This document shows, in pieces, positions 33,451 through 42,389 of a stretch of DNA of 64,000 nucleotides. Source of the DNA: Yanghanlia caeni (GTDB lineage: Bacteria > Pseudomonadota > Gammaproteobacteria > Burkholderiales > Burkholderiaceae_B). Under the pieces are notes generated by a model. It was not told the DNA's origin. It was given only the letters and a program-made list of their open reading frames with translations, and did no database searches. A program made the position numbers and the translations under genes. Within the stretch, counting starts at the first letter, position 1, and every line of letters starts with the position of its first letter. The stretch is taken from the NCBI GenBank assembly GCA_030733815.1, contig JAUZQE010000001.1, positions 1 to 64,000 of the forward strand, given 5' to 3'.

Positions 33451-33495
33451 TCGCCGACGAATGCGCAACAATGTGTATCTGTCGGCGATTGTTTT
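33451..33495 (+). other. Hairpin with downstream T-tract in the gap after rpoH
   Basis: TCGCCGAC (33451-33458) pairs with GTCGGCGA (33481-33488) across a 22-base loop and is followed by TTGTTTT on the plus strand. The 265-base gap 33251-33515 holds this hairpin and the terminator at 33254 but no gene that I can see. Confidence 0.35.
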
Positions 33496-33515
33496 CTGAA
33501 GAAGAATGAGGCCGG

Positions 33516-34403
33516 CTAGCCCTGCAGAACGGCGCGCAGCTTCTTGAATGCCGCCGCCTCGATCTGGCGCACGCGCTCGGCAGAAATGCCGTATTCCTGG
33601 GCAAGCTCGGTAAGGGTCATGCCGCCCTCGTCTTGCAGCCAGCGGGCCTGCACGATACGGCGCGAACGCGGGTCGAGGGTTTCAAGGGCTTCGGCAAGCC
33701 CCTGGCCGTGCAGCAGGTCGCGGGCACGGCGCTCGAGCACCTGGGAGGGTTCCTGCTGCCCTTCGTCAGACAGATACGAAATGGGTGCGAAGGCCTCGTC
33801 GTCGTCGGCCGGAGCCTCGAGTGCAAGCTCACGGCCCGACATGCGGATTTCCATTTCGCTGACGTCTTCGGGGCGCACATTGAGTTCGCGTGCGATTTCA
33901 TTGACCTGATCGGGGTCGAGCGTTTGCCCGTCGGGGCGCAGGCGGCGCAGGTTGAAGAACAGCTTGCGCTGAGCCTTGGTGGTGGCCACCTTCACGAGCC
34001 GCCAGTTACGGATGATGTATTCGTGAATCTCGGCCTTGATCCAGTGCACCGCGAACGACACCAGGCGTACCCCGCGATCGGGGTCGAAACGTTTGACGGC
34101 CTTCATGAGGCCCACGTTGCCTTCCTGGATGAGATCGGCGTGCGGCAGACCGTAACCCAGATACTGACGCGAGATCGACACCACCAGCCGCAGGTGCGAC
34201 ATGATGAGCTGACGTGCGGCGTCGAGGTCCGATGCGTCGCGCAAGCGCTTGCCGAGCCGGGTTTCCTCTTCCGCCGTGAGCATGGGAATACGATTGACCG
34301 CGCTGATGTACGCCTCGATCGTGCCCAGGGCACCCGGATTGGAAATGGCGACCGCCAGATTGTTCTGGGGGGCAAGAGTGAGGGCTTGAGCGTTATGGGT
34401 CAT
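33516..34403 (-). CDS. rpoH: Heat-shock sigma factor RpoH (sigma-32)
   Basis: The 295-residue sigma factor directs RNA polymerase to heat-shock promoters. Region 2 holds LVVSISRQYLGYGLPHADLIQEGNVGLMKAVKRFDP. The RpoH box QRKLFFNLR is present, and region 4 ends with LTELAQEYGISAERVRQIEAAAFKKLR. Length matches the family. The start at 34403 follows GAGGAACTGCC. A perfect CIRCE operator lies 43 bases upstream, so HrcA is expected to repress it. A terminator for its transcript is at 33254-33283. Confidence 0.97.
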   Translation of the reverse strand: MTHNAQALTLAPQNNLAVAISNPGALGTIEAYISAVNRIPMLTAEEETRLGKRLRDASDLDAARQLIMSHLRLVVSISRQYLGYGLPHADLIQEGNVGLMKAVKRFDPDRGVRLVSFAVHWIKAEIHEYIIRNWRLVKVATTKAQRKLFFNLRRLRPDGQTLDPDQVNEIARELNVRPEDVSEMEIRMSGRELALEAPADDDEAFAPISYLSDEGQQEPSQVLERRARDLLHGQGLAEALETLDPRSRRIVQARWLQDEGGMTLTELAQEYGISAERVRQIEAAAFKKLRAVLQG

Positions 34404-34445
34404 CGGATGGCAGTTCCTCGCAATTCTTCCATTGATTTTATGATC

Positions 34446-34472
34446 TTAGCACTCTCATGTGTAGAGTGCTAA
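34446..34472. promoter_or_regulatory. CIRCE operator (HrcA binding site) upstream of rpoH
   Basis: TTAGCACTC (34446-34454), nine bases and GAGTGCTAA (34464-34472) match the CIRCE consensus perfectly. The site lies between the likely promoter and the rpoH start codon, so HrcA binding would reduce rpoH transcription at normal temperature. Confidence 0.92.
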
Positions 34473-34606
34473 TACTTTGTTCGACAACCGAACAAACCTG
34501 AAGTTCCGTTCTGCCGCGCTGCGCGTTGCGGTTATCGACGGGCAGCAAACCCTGCGCCCGCGCGGCACGGCACGCCACCCGGCGCAGGAACAGGAGGGGC
34601 AGGCCG

Positions 34607-35461
34607 TTACTTCAGGCGTTCGGCGTGAAACTCGAGGTGGTCGTCGATGAAGGTACTGATGAAGTAGTACCCATGATCGTAGCCTTCATGGCGCCGCAGC
34701 GTGAGCGGTTGGCCCGCCTGGCTGCAGGCCGCTTCGAATGCCTGCGGATGCAGCTGGTTTTCGAGGAAGGTGTCGGCCAGGCCCTGATCAATCAGTATGC
34801 CTTCGGGATATGGACACTTCGAACCCAGCATGAGTTCCGATGCATCGTACTGGGCCCACACATTGCGGTCGTCGCCCAGGTAGCCGCTGAAGGCCTTGTG
34901 CCCCCAGGGGCACTGCATGGGGTTGGCAATGGGGGCGAACGCTGAAACCGAGCGGTATTGCTCACGATGGCGCTGCGCCAGTACCAAAGCGCCGTGGCCG
35001 CCCATGGAGTGGCCAAAAATACCTGCGCGCGCGGCATCACCCGGTAACGTGGTGGTGGCGATTTCGAAGAGTTCGCGCGCCACATACGATTCCATGCGGT
35101 AGTGCTTCGCCCAGGGCTCCCGCGTGGCGTCGATGTAGAAACCGGCGCCGGTGCCGAAATCCCAGTCGTCGTCTTCACCGGGCACGCCGGCTCCGCGCGG
35201 GCTGGTGTCCGGCGCCACCAGCATCAGCCCCAGCTCTGCGGCACGGCGCTGGGCGCCGGCCTTGATCATGAAGGTTTCTTCGGTGCAGGTGAGCCCCGCC
35301 AGGTAAAACAGCACGGGCACGCGGCCCTGCTCGGCCTGCTGCGGCACGAATACCGAAAAACGCATGGGCAGGCCGATGGCCGTCGACTCGTGCCTGTAGA
35401 AATACTGCGTACCGCCAAAGCAGCGATGGCGGCTGATGACCTCGAGGGTATCTGTCGTCAT
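34607..35461 (-). CDS. fghA: S-formylglutathione hydrolase
   Basis: The 284-residue esterase-D family alpha/beta hydrolase splits S-formylglutathione to formate and glutathione. The nucleophile Ser is in GHSMGGHGAL, the oxyanion part is LAGLTCTEETF, and the catalytic His lies in GYDHGYYFI. The start at 35461 (MTTDTLEVIS) follows AGGAA. The gene lies 23 bases after the dehydrogenase that produces its substrate, forming the classic two-gene glutathione-dependent formaldehyde detoxification operon. Confidence 0.95.
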   Translation of the reverse strand: MTTDTLEVISRHRCFGGTQYFYRHESTAIGLPMRFSVFVPQQAEQGRVPVLFYLAGLTCTEETFMIKAGAQRRAAELGLMLVAPDTSPRGAGVPGEDDDWDFGTGAGFYIDATREPWAKHYRMESYVARELFEIATTTLPGDAARAGIFGHSMGGHGALVLAQRHREQYRSVSAFAPIANPMQCPWGHKAFSGYLGDDRNVWAQYDASELMLGSKCPYPEGILIDQGLADTFLENQLHPQAFEAACSQAGQPLTLRRHEGYDHGYYFISTFIDDHLEFHAERLK

Positions 35462-35484
35462 TCCTTTCCTTGTTCCTGAATCAA

Positions 35485-36591
35485 TCAATACACCACAACC
35501 GATCGGATCGATTCGCCGCGCTTCATGAGATCGAAGCCTTCGTTGATGCGCTCGAGCGGCAGCGTGTGCGTAATCAGGTCGTCGATGTTGATCTTGCCTT
35601 CCATGTACCAGTCGACGATGCGCGGCACGTCGGTGCGCCCGCGTGCGCCGCCGAACGCGGTACCCTTCCAGACACGGCCCGTTACCAGCTGGAACGGACG
35701 GGTGGAGATTTCGGCACCGGCTTCGGCCACACCGATGATGATCGACTGACCCCAGCCGCGGTGGCAGCATTCGAGCGCCTGGCGCATGACCTTGGTGTTG
35801 CCGATGCACTCGAACGAATAATCGGCGCCGCCATCGGTGAGCTGGATGATGTGATCGACCACGTTCTCGACGTCGTTGGGATTCACGAAGTGCGTCATGC
35901 CGAACTTGCGCGCCATGGCTTCGCGCTCGGGATTGATGTCCACGCCGATGATCTTGTCGGCGCCGACCATCCTGGCCCCCTGAATCACGTTCAGGCCGAT
36001 GCCGCCCAGGCCGAAGACCACCACGTTGGCGCCCGCCTCGACCTTGGCGGTGAACAGCACCGCACCCAGGCCGGTGGTGACGCCGCAACCGATATAGCAG
36101 ATCTTGTCGAAGGGCGCGTCTTCACGCACCTTGGCCAGGGCGATCTCGGGCACCACGATGTGGTTGGCAAACGTAGACGTGCCCATGTAATGGTGCACCG
36201 GCTTGCCGCCCACGGTGAACCGGCTGGTTCCGTCGGGCATCAGACCCTTGCCCTGCGTGGCACGAATGGCCGTGCACAGGTTGGTCTTCTGCGAAAGGCA
36301 CGATTTGCACTGGCGGCATTCCGGCGTGTACAGGGGAATGACATGGTCACCGGGCTTGAGCGAGGTGACGCCCTGGCCCACTTCCAGCACCACGCCCGCC
36401 CCTTCATGGCCCAGAATCGCCGGAAACAGGCCTTCGGGGTCAGCCCCGGAAAGCGTGTAGTAATCGGTATGGCAAATGCCGGTGGCCTTGACTTCCACCA
36501 GCACCTCGAACGCCTTGGGGCCCTGCAGTTCGACTTCTTCGATGGTCAGCGGTTCACCCGCCTTCCAGGCGACAGCAGCTCTGGTTTTCAT
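35485..36591 (-). CDS. frmA: S-(hydroxymethyl)glutathione dehydrogenase / class III alcohol dehydrogenase
   Basis: The 368-residue zinc-dependent dehydrogenase oxidises the formaldehyde-glutathione adduct with NAD. Catalytic zinc ligands are in GICHTDYYTLSG and GHEGAG. The structural zinc has the four Cys in CRQCKSCLSQKTNLC, and the Rossmann motif is VFGLGGIGLNV. The start at 36591 (MKTRAAVAWK) is standard for the family. It is the first gene of the frmA-fghA operon. No frmR-type regulator is adjacent. Confidence 0.96.
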   Translation of the reverse strand: MKTRAAVAWKAGEPLTIEEVELQGPKAFEVLVEVKATGICHTDYYTLSGADPEGLFPAILGHEGAGVVLEVGQGVTSLKPGDHVIPLYTPECRQCKSCLSQKTNLCTAIRATQGKGLMPDGTSRFTVGGKPVHHYMGTSTFANHIVVPEIALAKVREDAPFDKICYIGCGVTTGLGAVLFTAKVEAGANVVVFGLGGIGLNVIQGARMVGADKIIGVDINPEREAMARKFGMTHFVNPNDVENVVDHIIQLTDGGADYSFECIGNTKVMRQALECCHRGWGQSIIIGVAEAGAEISTRPFQLVTGRVWKGTAFGGARGRTDVPRIVDWYMEGKINIDDLITHTLPLERINEGFDLMKRGESIRSVVVY

Positions 36592-36663
36592 GTGTTCTCC
36601 TATACTTCGCGGTTGCAGGGTTCGGTGAACCCGTACCGCCATAGGATACAGTATGCGTGCGGC

Positions 36664-37890
36664 TCAATATTGTGACGACTTGCCGGTCAGCGCAACGCCA
36701 AAGCGCAGCATGGCGTAGGCAAAGGCATCGAGCACGCGCTGCAGCGCATTGCGCTTGCGCAGCACTTCGGCGGTGACCACGCGCGAGTCGGCGCTCATCT
36801 CGTCTTCCAGCGCCTGCTTGAGCGCATCGGCAAAGCGGGCGTCGTCGATGAACACGTTCGCCTCGCGCGCCAGCAGAAGGCTGAACGGGTCGAGATTCGA
36901 TGAGCCCACCATGGCATACGTATCGATCACCGCCACCTTGGCGTGCAGGTAGCTCGCCATGTATTCGTGAATCTCGAGCCCGTCGGCCAGCAGGTCGTTG
37001 TACATATACCGGCAGGCCCGGTACTGCATGGCATATTCGGCACGGCCCTGCAGCAGCAGGCGCACCTTCACGCCCCGCCGCGCGGCGGCGCGCAGGGCCT
37101 TGCGCAGGCGCCGGCCGGGGAAGAAATAGGCGTTGGCGATCAGCACGTCATGGCGCGCGCCGCTGATCGCCTTGATGTAGACGTCTTCGATGCGCTGGCG
37201 GTAGCGCAGGTTGTCGCGCAGCACCAGCGCAGCACGCATGCCGTTGGCGGCCGGCTGCTGATATGCATGGCGCCGCGCCAGCAGCCGCTCGCCCCAGCCC
37301 TGAAAGCGCCGGTAAGCCCCCAGCTCGTCGTCGGTGCGCCGCCAGCTCATGCGCAGCCACAGGGCCCGCTGCGCGTGTACCAGGTCGGCCACCACGGGGC
37401 CCTGAATTTCCACGGCGAAGTCGAAACGCGGGCGCGGACCGCGCCCGTCGTTCGGCACGTCTTCCAGGTCGTCCAGAATATTGATGCCGCCCACGAAACC
37501 GATGCGGCCGTCGACCACGCAGGTCTTGCGATGCATGCGGCGCAGCCGGCGCAGGTCGAAGTGCGCCCGCCGCAGACCCCGGGGCTCCGGGCGATAGACG
37601 CGATGCCGGATACCGGCCTGGGAAAGGCGGTCACATACGTCGTAAGCGGTTTCGCTGCAGCCGAAGCCATCGAGCACCACCCGCACCTTGACACCGCGCT
37701 GTTCGGCGCGCGTCAGGGCGTCGATGACGCGCAGGCCGGTGTTGTCGAGATTGAAGATGTAGGTTTCAAGATGCACCGACTGTTCGGCGGCATCGATCGC
37801 CCGAATGAGCGCAGGAAAGAATTCGCCGCCATTGCGCAGCAGCCGGATCGCATTGCCCTCGCGCCATTTGAGCTTAAGCCGCGCCGGCAT
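36664..37890 (-). CDS. clsB: Cardiolipin synthase B (phospholipase D family)
   Basis: The 408-residue enzyme has two HKD motifs, MHRKTCVVDGRIGFVGG (about 118-134) and YLHAKVAVIDTYAMVGSSNLDP (about 318-340). Each carries the H-x-K-x4-D catalytic set of the PLD superfamily. ClsB-type synthases make cardiolipin or phosphatidylglycerol in the inner membrane and lack the two N-terminal membrane helices of ClsA, as here. The gene lies 27 bases after an endonuclease/exonuclease/phosphatase-fold gene, the same pairing as ybhP-clsB in E. coli. Confidence 0.88.
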   Translation of the reverse strand: MPARLKLKWREGNAIRLLRNGGEFFPALIRAIDAAEQSVHLETYIFNLDNTGLRVIDALTRAEQRGVKVRVVLDGFGCSETAYDVCDRLSQAGIRHRVYRPEPRGLRRAHFDLRRLRRMHRKTCVVDGRIGFVGGINILDDLEDVPNDGRGPRPRFDFAVEIQGPVVADLVHAQRALWLRMSWRRTDDELGAYRRFQGWGERLLARRHAYQQPAANGMRAALVLRDNLRYRQRIEDVYIKAISGARHDVLIANAYFFPGRRLRKALRAAARRGVKVRLLLQGRAEYAMQYRACRYMYNDLLADGLEIHEYMASYLHAKVAVIDTYAMVGSSNLDPFSLLLAREANVFIDDARFADALKQALEDEMSADSRVVTAEVLRKRNALQRVLDAFAYAMLRFGVALTGKSSQY

Positions 37891-37917
37891 GAACGCAGCC
37901 CCTTCGTGTGGCGAGCC

Positions 37918-38769
37918 TCATGGCAGCTCCAGTTCGGCGAACAGTGGTGCGTGGTCGGAAATCTGCCGCCAGGGCGCGCCGTACAGCACCCGGGCATTGC
38001 GCACGGCAAAGCCGCGCTGGTAGATGCGGTCAAGCCGCAGCCAGGGAAAGGCGGCAGGGAAGGTGCGCGGCGGCGGGGTCATGCGGGCGGCGCCGTCGGC
38101 GCCCAGTTCGTGCACTTTCTGGGCAATGGGCTTGGGCTTGCTGGGCAGCAGGGTGTCGCGCAGCTTGCGCATCGATTCGCGCAGAATGCGCGGATCGCGG
38201 GCCTGGGGCGCAATGGCGAAGACCTCGTAAAGCCCCAGCTGCTGAACGAACAGCGGCGCGAGCCGGTTGTTCCAGTCGTTGAAGTCGCCGGCAATGAGAA
38301 CGGGCTCGTGTTCCGGCACCAGGCGCTTGATGCGCTCGACCAGAGCCGCGACCTGGCGCGAGCGACCGCCGCCGAACAGGCCCAGGTGCACCACCAGGCA
38401 ATGCACCGACGTTCCCTTGATGTCGACCACCGCATGCAGCAGGCCACGCTGCTCCATGCGATGATCGGAGACATCCTGATTTTCGTACTGCAGGATGGGG
38501 TAGGCCGACAACAGCGCGTTGCCGTGATCGGTGCGGGCGCGCACCGCGTTGCAGCCATAGGCCACCTGCATGTCGAGCGCGGCGGCCAGCGATTCGTGCT
38601 GGCCGTGCAGGCTGTAACGCCGTTCATTGCGCCCCTGCACTTCCTGCAGAAAAAGCAGGTCGGGCCGCAGGTTGTACAGCCCCAGGCGCAGCGCCGCCAG
38701 CGATTCACGCGTGCCCATCGCTGAGCGGCCCTTGTGAATGTTGTAGCTGACGACCCTGAGAACTGTCAC
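37918..38769 (-). CDS. Endonuclease/exonuclease/phosphatase-family protein (YbhP-like)
   Basis: The 283-residue protein has the EEP fold: VVSYNIHKGRS (catalytic Asn), LFLQEVQGR (metal Glu), LIAGDFNDWNNR (GDFN motif) and a C-terminal ISDHAPLFAE (catalytic His). It starts with GTG at 38769, with AAGGAGCG 8 bases upstream. The longer ATG frame would begin inside aspS. It is between aspS, 5 bases away, and clsB, suggesting an aspS-EEP-clsB transcript. A role with cardiolipin synthase is inferred from the conserved pairing; the substrate (DNA, phospholipid or inositol-type) is unknown. Confidence 0.85.
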   Translation of the reverse strand: MTVLRVVSYNIHKGRSAMGTRESLAALRLGLYNLRPDLLFLQEVQGRNERRYSLHGQHESLAAALDMQVAYGCNAVRARTDHGNALLSAYPILQYENQDVSDHRMEQRGLLHAVVDIKGTSVHCLVVHLGLFGGGRSRQVAALVERIKRLVPEHEPVLIAGDFNDWNNRLAPLFVQQLGLYEVFAIAPQARDPRILRESMRKLRDTLLPSKPKPIAQKVHELGADGAARMTPPPRTFPAAFPWLRLDRIYQRGFAVRNARVLYGAPWRQISDHAPLFAELELP

Positions 38770-38774
38770 CGGCG

Positions 38775-40574
38775 CTACGCTCCTTGAACGGCCTCGGTTT
38801 TGCGTAGCCGGATATGCAGTTCGCGCAACTGCTTTTCGTCGACGGGCGACGGCGCCTGGGTCAGCAGGCACTGCGCACGCTGCGTCTTGGGGAAGGCAAT
38901 GACGTCGCGGATCGAGTCGGCCCCGGCCATCATGGTGACGAGCCGGTCGAGCCCGAAGGCGATGCCACCGTGCGGGGGCGCGCCGTACTGCAGGGCGTCG
39001 AGCAGGAAGCCGAACTTTTCGGCGGCCTCTTCTTCGCTGATGTTCAGGGCGCGGAACACCTTGCTCTGCACGTCAGCGCGATGGATACGCACCGAACCGC
39101 CACCGATTTCCCAGCCATTCAGCACGATGTCGTACGCCTTGGCCAGCGCACGCGCGGGATCGGTTTCGAGCAGGTCTTCGTGGCCGTCTTTGGGGCTGGT
39201 GAAGGGGTGGTGGGCGGCAAAGTAGCGGCCTTCTTCCTCGTCGAACTCGAACATGGGGAAGTCGACGACCCACAGCGGCTTCCAGCCCGCTTCGAACAGG
39301 CCGTGCTCGCGACCGAACTCGCTGTGACCGATCTTGACACGCAGCGCGCCCATGGCGTCGTTCACCACCTTGGCCTTGTCGGCACCAAAGAAGATCAGGT
39401 CGCCGTTCTGGGCACCAGTGCGCTCGATCACACCCTTGAGCGCGTCGAGGTGAATGTTCTTGACGATGGGCGACTGCAGGCCTTCGGGCAGCGCGGTCGC
39501 GTCGTTGACCTTGATGTACGCCAGACCGCGTGCACCATAAATGGCCACGAACTGGGTGTAGGAATCGATTTCGCCACGCGTGAGCGCCGCAGCACCGGGT
39601 ACGCGCAGGGCCACCACGCGCGAGGCCGGGTCGTTGGCCGGGCCGGCAAACACCTTGAAGTCGACGTCTTTCATCAGGTCGTCGACGTCGACGAGTTCGA
39701 GCTTGACGCGCAGATCGGGTTTGTCGGAGCCGAAGCGGCGCATGGCCTCTTCCCAGCTCATGGCGGGGAAGGTTTCAGGCAGCTCGACCTGCTGCACCGA
39801 CTTGAACACATGGCGCAGCATGCCTTCGAAGATGGCGCGGATCTCTTCTTCGTTCAGGAACGAGGTTTCGCAGTCGATTTGCGTGAACTCGGGCTGCCGG
39901 TCGGCGCGCAGGTCTTCATCGCGGAAACACTTGGTGATCTGGTAGTAGCGATCGAAGCCCGAGACCATGAGCATCTGCTTGAACAGCTGGGGCGACTGCG
40001 GCAGCGCGAAGAACTCGCCGGCGTTCACGCGCGATGGCACGAGGTAGTCGCGCGCGCCTTCGGGCGTGCTCTTGGTGAGCATGGGGGTTTCGATATCGAT
40101 GAAACCGAGCTGGTCGAGATACTTGCGCACCTCGATGGAGACGCGATAGCGCAGCATGAGGTTGCGCTGCATCTGCGGGCGGCGTAGATCGAGCACGCGG
40201 TGCGTGAGCCGCGTGGTTTCGGAAAGATTGTCGTCGTCGAGCTGGAAGGGCGGCGTGACCGAGGCGTTCAGGATCTCGATCTCGCGGCACAGCACTTCGA
40301 CTTCGCCCGAGGCGAGATCGGGATTCACCGTGCCTTCGGGGCGTTCGCGCACCAGGCCGGTGACGCGCACGCAGAATTCATTGCGGATGCGTTCGGCAAT
40401 GGCGAAGGACTCGGCGTTGTCGGGGTCGACCACGATCTGGGCCAGGCCCGCGCGGTCGCGCAGATCGATGAAGATGACGCCGCCGTGATCGCGACGGCGG
40501 TGGACCCATCCGAAGAGGGTCACGGTTTGGCCCAGGTGGGCTTTGCTGACCTCGCCCGTGTAGCAGGTACGCAT
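38775..40574 (-). CDS. aspS: Aspartyl-tRNA synthetase
   Basis: The 599-residue class II synthetase opens [32 protein letters not shown] (OB fold, anticodon binding). Its catalytic core has motif 2 [18 protein letters not shown] and motif 3 [14 protein letters not shown], with the bacterial GAD insert in the middle. Length agrees with bacterial AspRS. The ATG at 40574 is used; the TTG one codon earlier is not needed. Substrate is Asp and tRNA-Asp. No GatCAB is nearby to judge whether the enzyme is non-discriminating. Confidence 0.98.
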   Translation of the reverse strand: MRTCYTGEVSKAHLGQTVTLFGWVHRRRDHGGVIFIDLRDRAGLAQIVVDPDNAESFAIAERIRNEFCVRVTGLVRERPEGTVNPDLASGEVEVLCREIEILNASVTPPFQLDDDNLSETTRLTHRVLDLRRPQMQRNLMLRYRVSIEVRKYLDQLGFIDIETPMLTKSTPEGARDYLVPSRVNAGEFFALPQSPQLFKQMLMVSGFDRYYQITKCFRDEDLRADRQPEFTQIDCETSFLNEEEIRAIFEGMLRHVFKSVQQVELPETFPAMSWEEAMRRFGSDKPDLRVKLELVDVDDLMKDVDFKVFAGPANDPASRVVALRVPGAAALTRGEIDSYTQFVAIYGARGLAYIKVNDATALPEGLQSPIVKNIHLDALKGVIERTGAQNGDLIFFGADKAKVVNDAMGALRVKIGHSEFGREHGLFEAGWKPLWVVDFPMFEFDEEEGRYFAAHHPFTSPKDGHEDLLETDPARALAKAYDIVLNGWEIGGGSVRIHRADVQSKVFRALNISEEEAAEKFGFLLDALQYGAPPHGGIAFGLDRLVTMMAGADSIRDVIAFPKTQRAQCLLTQAPSPVDEKQLRELHIRLRKTEAVQGA

Positions 40575-40612
40575 CAAGGATTACTCCGTATAAAGAATCT
40601 GTAAGGTGCCGA

Positions 40613-40918
40613 TCAGGAGGCGGCAGCCGGGGCCGCAGCCGATTCGCTGCTGCCACCCGAAGCCGACGAACCGCTTTCGCCGGCCGATGAACCGCCGCCG
40701 GAAGCCGACGAGCCAGCGGCCTTGCCCGAGGCACCATTGTTGCGGAAATCGGTGACGTACCAGCCCGAGCCCTTGAGCTGGAACCCCGCTGCAGTGACCT
40801 GTTTCATATAGGTGTTCTGCTTGCATTCGGGGCAAACCGTAAGAACCGGATCAGACATCTTCTGAAGCACATCCTGCTCGTGATTGCAGGCGCTGCACTT
40901 GTAAGCGTAGATAGGCAC
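40613..40918 (-). CDS. FmdB-family zinc-ribbon protein
   Basis: The 101-residue protein begins PIYAYKCSACNHEQDVLQKM and has a second pair in VCPECKQ, making the four-Cys zinc ribbon of FmdB-type regulators. After GSGWYVTDFRNN the C-terminal 45 residues are low-complexity Ser/Gly/Ala. I used the GTG start at 40918 (VPIYAYKC), because family members begin with MPIYAYKC and the upstream frame is unrelated. It is just upstream of aspS, a neighbourhood common in betaproteobacteria. Molecular function is unknown. Confidence 0.82.
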   Translation of the reverse strand: MPIYAYKCSACNHEQDVLQKMSDPVLTVCPECKQNTYMKQVTAAGFQLKGSGWYVTDFRNNGASGKAAGSSASGGGSSAGESGSSASGGSSESAAAPAAAS

Positions 40919-41038
40919 GACAATGAATCCCGATAAAAAAAGGATAACGGATACACGGCCGGCCGCACGCGCGGCCGCCGGATAACCTGCAGATTTTAAC
41001 CGTTTTGCCAAACGGCCCCATGCACGGGCCGTAGCGGC

Positions 41039-42298
41039 TCAGATCAGGAACATGACGGCCGCAACGAGCGTGGGCGGAAGAGCGGCCCCCAGAAGCTTGA
41101 GCGGTGAAATGGCGCCATCGGGGAAGCACCCCTTGAGAATGGTGAAGCCGGCCGGGTTGGGCGCGTTGGCGATGACCGTGAGGCCGCCGCCCGTCACTGC
41201 GCCGGCCACCAGCATATAGCGCCACGTTTCGCTGGTGCCGTCGACCAGTGAACCCAGATACGTGAGCGCCGCGTTATCGGTGACGGCGGTAAGCACCATG
41301 GCCCCCCAATACAACACCGTGGGTGAGAGCCCGCCCAGAAGGTCTTGCAGCCACCATTTTTGCAGGCCGCCCAGCACCACGAGGCCGGCCAGGAAGAAAC
41401 CCACCATGAGGCCTTCGCGAATGAGCAGCGGATTCTGATGGCGGCTGTACGCATGTGCGAAGCCGACAAACAGCAGCAGCAACCCCATGAATATGGAAAT
41501 ATGGTGCGCCGCGAGCACGATGGCCACCAGGAAGGCGACGTGGATCGCCATGAAAATGGGCGGTACGGGCGGGCGCCTGTCGGTGGACTCGACGGGCCCG
41601 ATCGTACCTTCGAGGAGATACTTGCGGCATACCAGGGTAAGGCCTGCGGCGCTGATGAACACGGCCACGGCCGCCCGCCAGCCGAAATGCGTGGCCATGT
41701 AGGCCGTGTCCCACCCGAAGGTAGCGGCCACCATGAGCACGGGAGGCGCGGCATAGGCCGTGAGCACGCCCCCGATGGATACGTTCACGAACAGCACGCC
41801 GATAGTGAGGTACTTGAAGCCGACCTGCTCGGAGCGGCGGAAGTAGGTGTCGCGCAGCAGCAGGGCGGCGAGAGTCATGGCCGCCGGTTCGGTAATGAAG
41901 GAGCCGGCCAGGGGCACGATGGAGAGAATGGTGAAATACATGGCCAGTTCGCGCCGCATGGGCAGCAGGCGCGCCACGCCCTTCACCAGAATATCGACCA
42001 GTTCGATGATGGGCCGGCTGGCCGCCACCACCATGATGGCAAACACGAAGGCGGGTTCGGTGAAGTTGGCGGCGTCGACATAGGCTACGGCGTTGCCCAC
42101 GCCGGTGAACAGCACCATGCAGGCCACCAGCACCGCCGCCCACACACCGAACACGGCCTCGACTTCGGAAAGCAGGTGCCACATGCCCGCGTTGGGCCCG
42201 CCCTTGTTGGCCAGGCGGGCGAATACCGGAACCGAAAAGGTGTGAATGACGGCCAGGGCAAAGAGCGCCGTGGCGAGATATTCGATGAATCCGGTCAT
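41039..42298 (-). CDS. Putative sodium/proton antiporter (PF07399-type)
   Basis: The 419-residue protein has eleven to thirteen hydrophobic segments and the text NAALTYLGSLVDG and FITEPAAMTLAALLLRDTYF, which resemble the ion-transporter (IT) superfamily antiporter family annotated as putative Na+/H+ antiporter. GVGNAVAYVDAANF near residue 70 and ANAPNPAGFTILK near the end are conserved. The ion is not provable. The gene stands between fmdB-aspS and ubiA on the same strand. Confidence 0.75.
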   Translation of the reverse strand: MTGFIEYLATALFALAVIHTFSVPVFARLANKGGPNAGMWHLLSEVEAVFGVWAAVLVACMVLFTGVGNAVAYVDAANFTEPAFVFAIMVVAASRPIIELVDILVKGVARLLPMRRELAMYFTILSIVPLAGSFITEPAAMTLAALLLRDTYFRRSEQVGFKYLTIGVLFVNVSIGGVLTAYAAPPVLMVAATFGWDTAYMATHFGWRAAVAVFISAAGLTLVCRKYLLEGTIGPVESTDRRPPVPPIFMAIHVAFLVAIVLAAHHISIFMGLLLLFVGFAHAYSRHQNPLLIREGLMVGFFLAGLVVLGGLQKWWLQDLLGGLSPTVLYWGAMVLTAVTDNAALTYLGSLVDGTSETWRYMLVAGAVTGGGLTVIANAPNPAGFTILKGCFPDGAISPLKLLGAALPPTLVAAVMFLI

Positions 42299-42389
42299 CT
42301 GTCAGAATCCTTGTCGAGGCGTTGCAGAAATTTTCGCATGCGGTGAGGCGCTCCGACCATAGGAAATCGGAGAACCCGGGTTGATTTTT

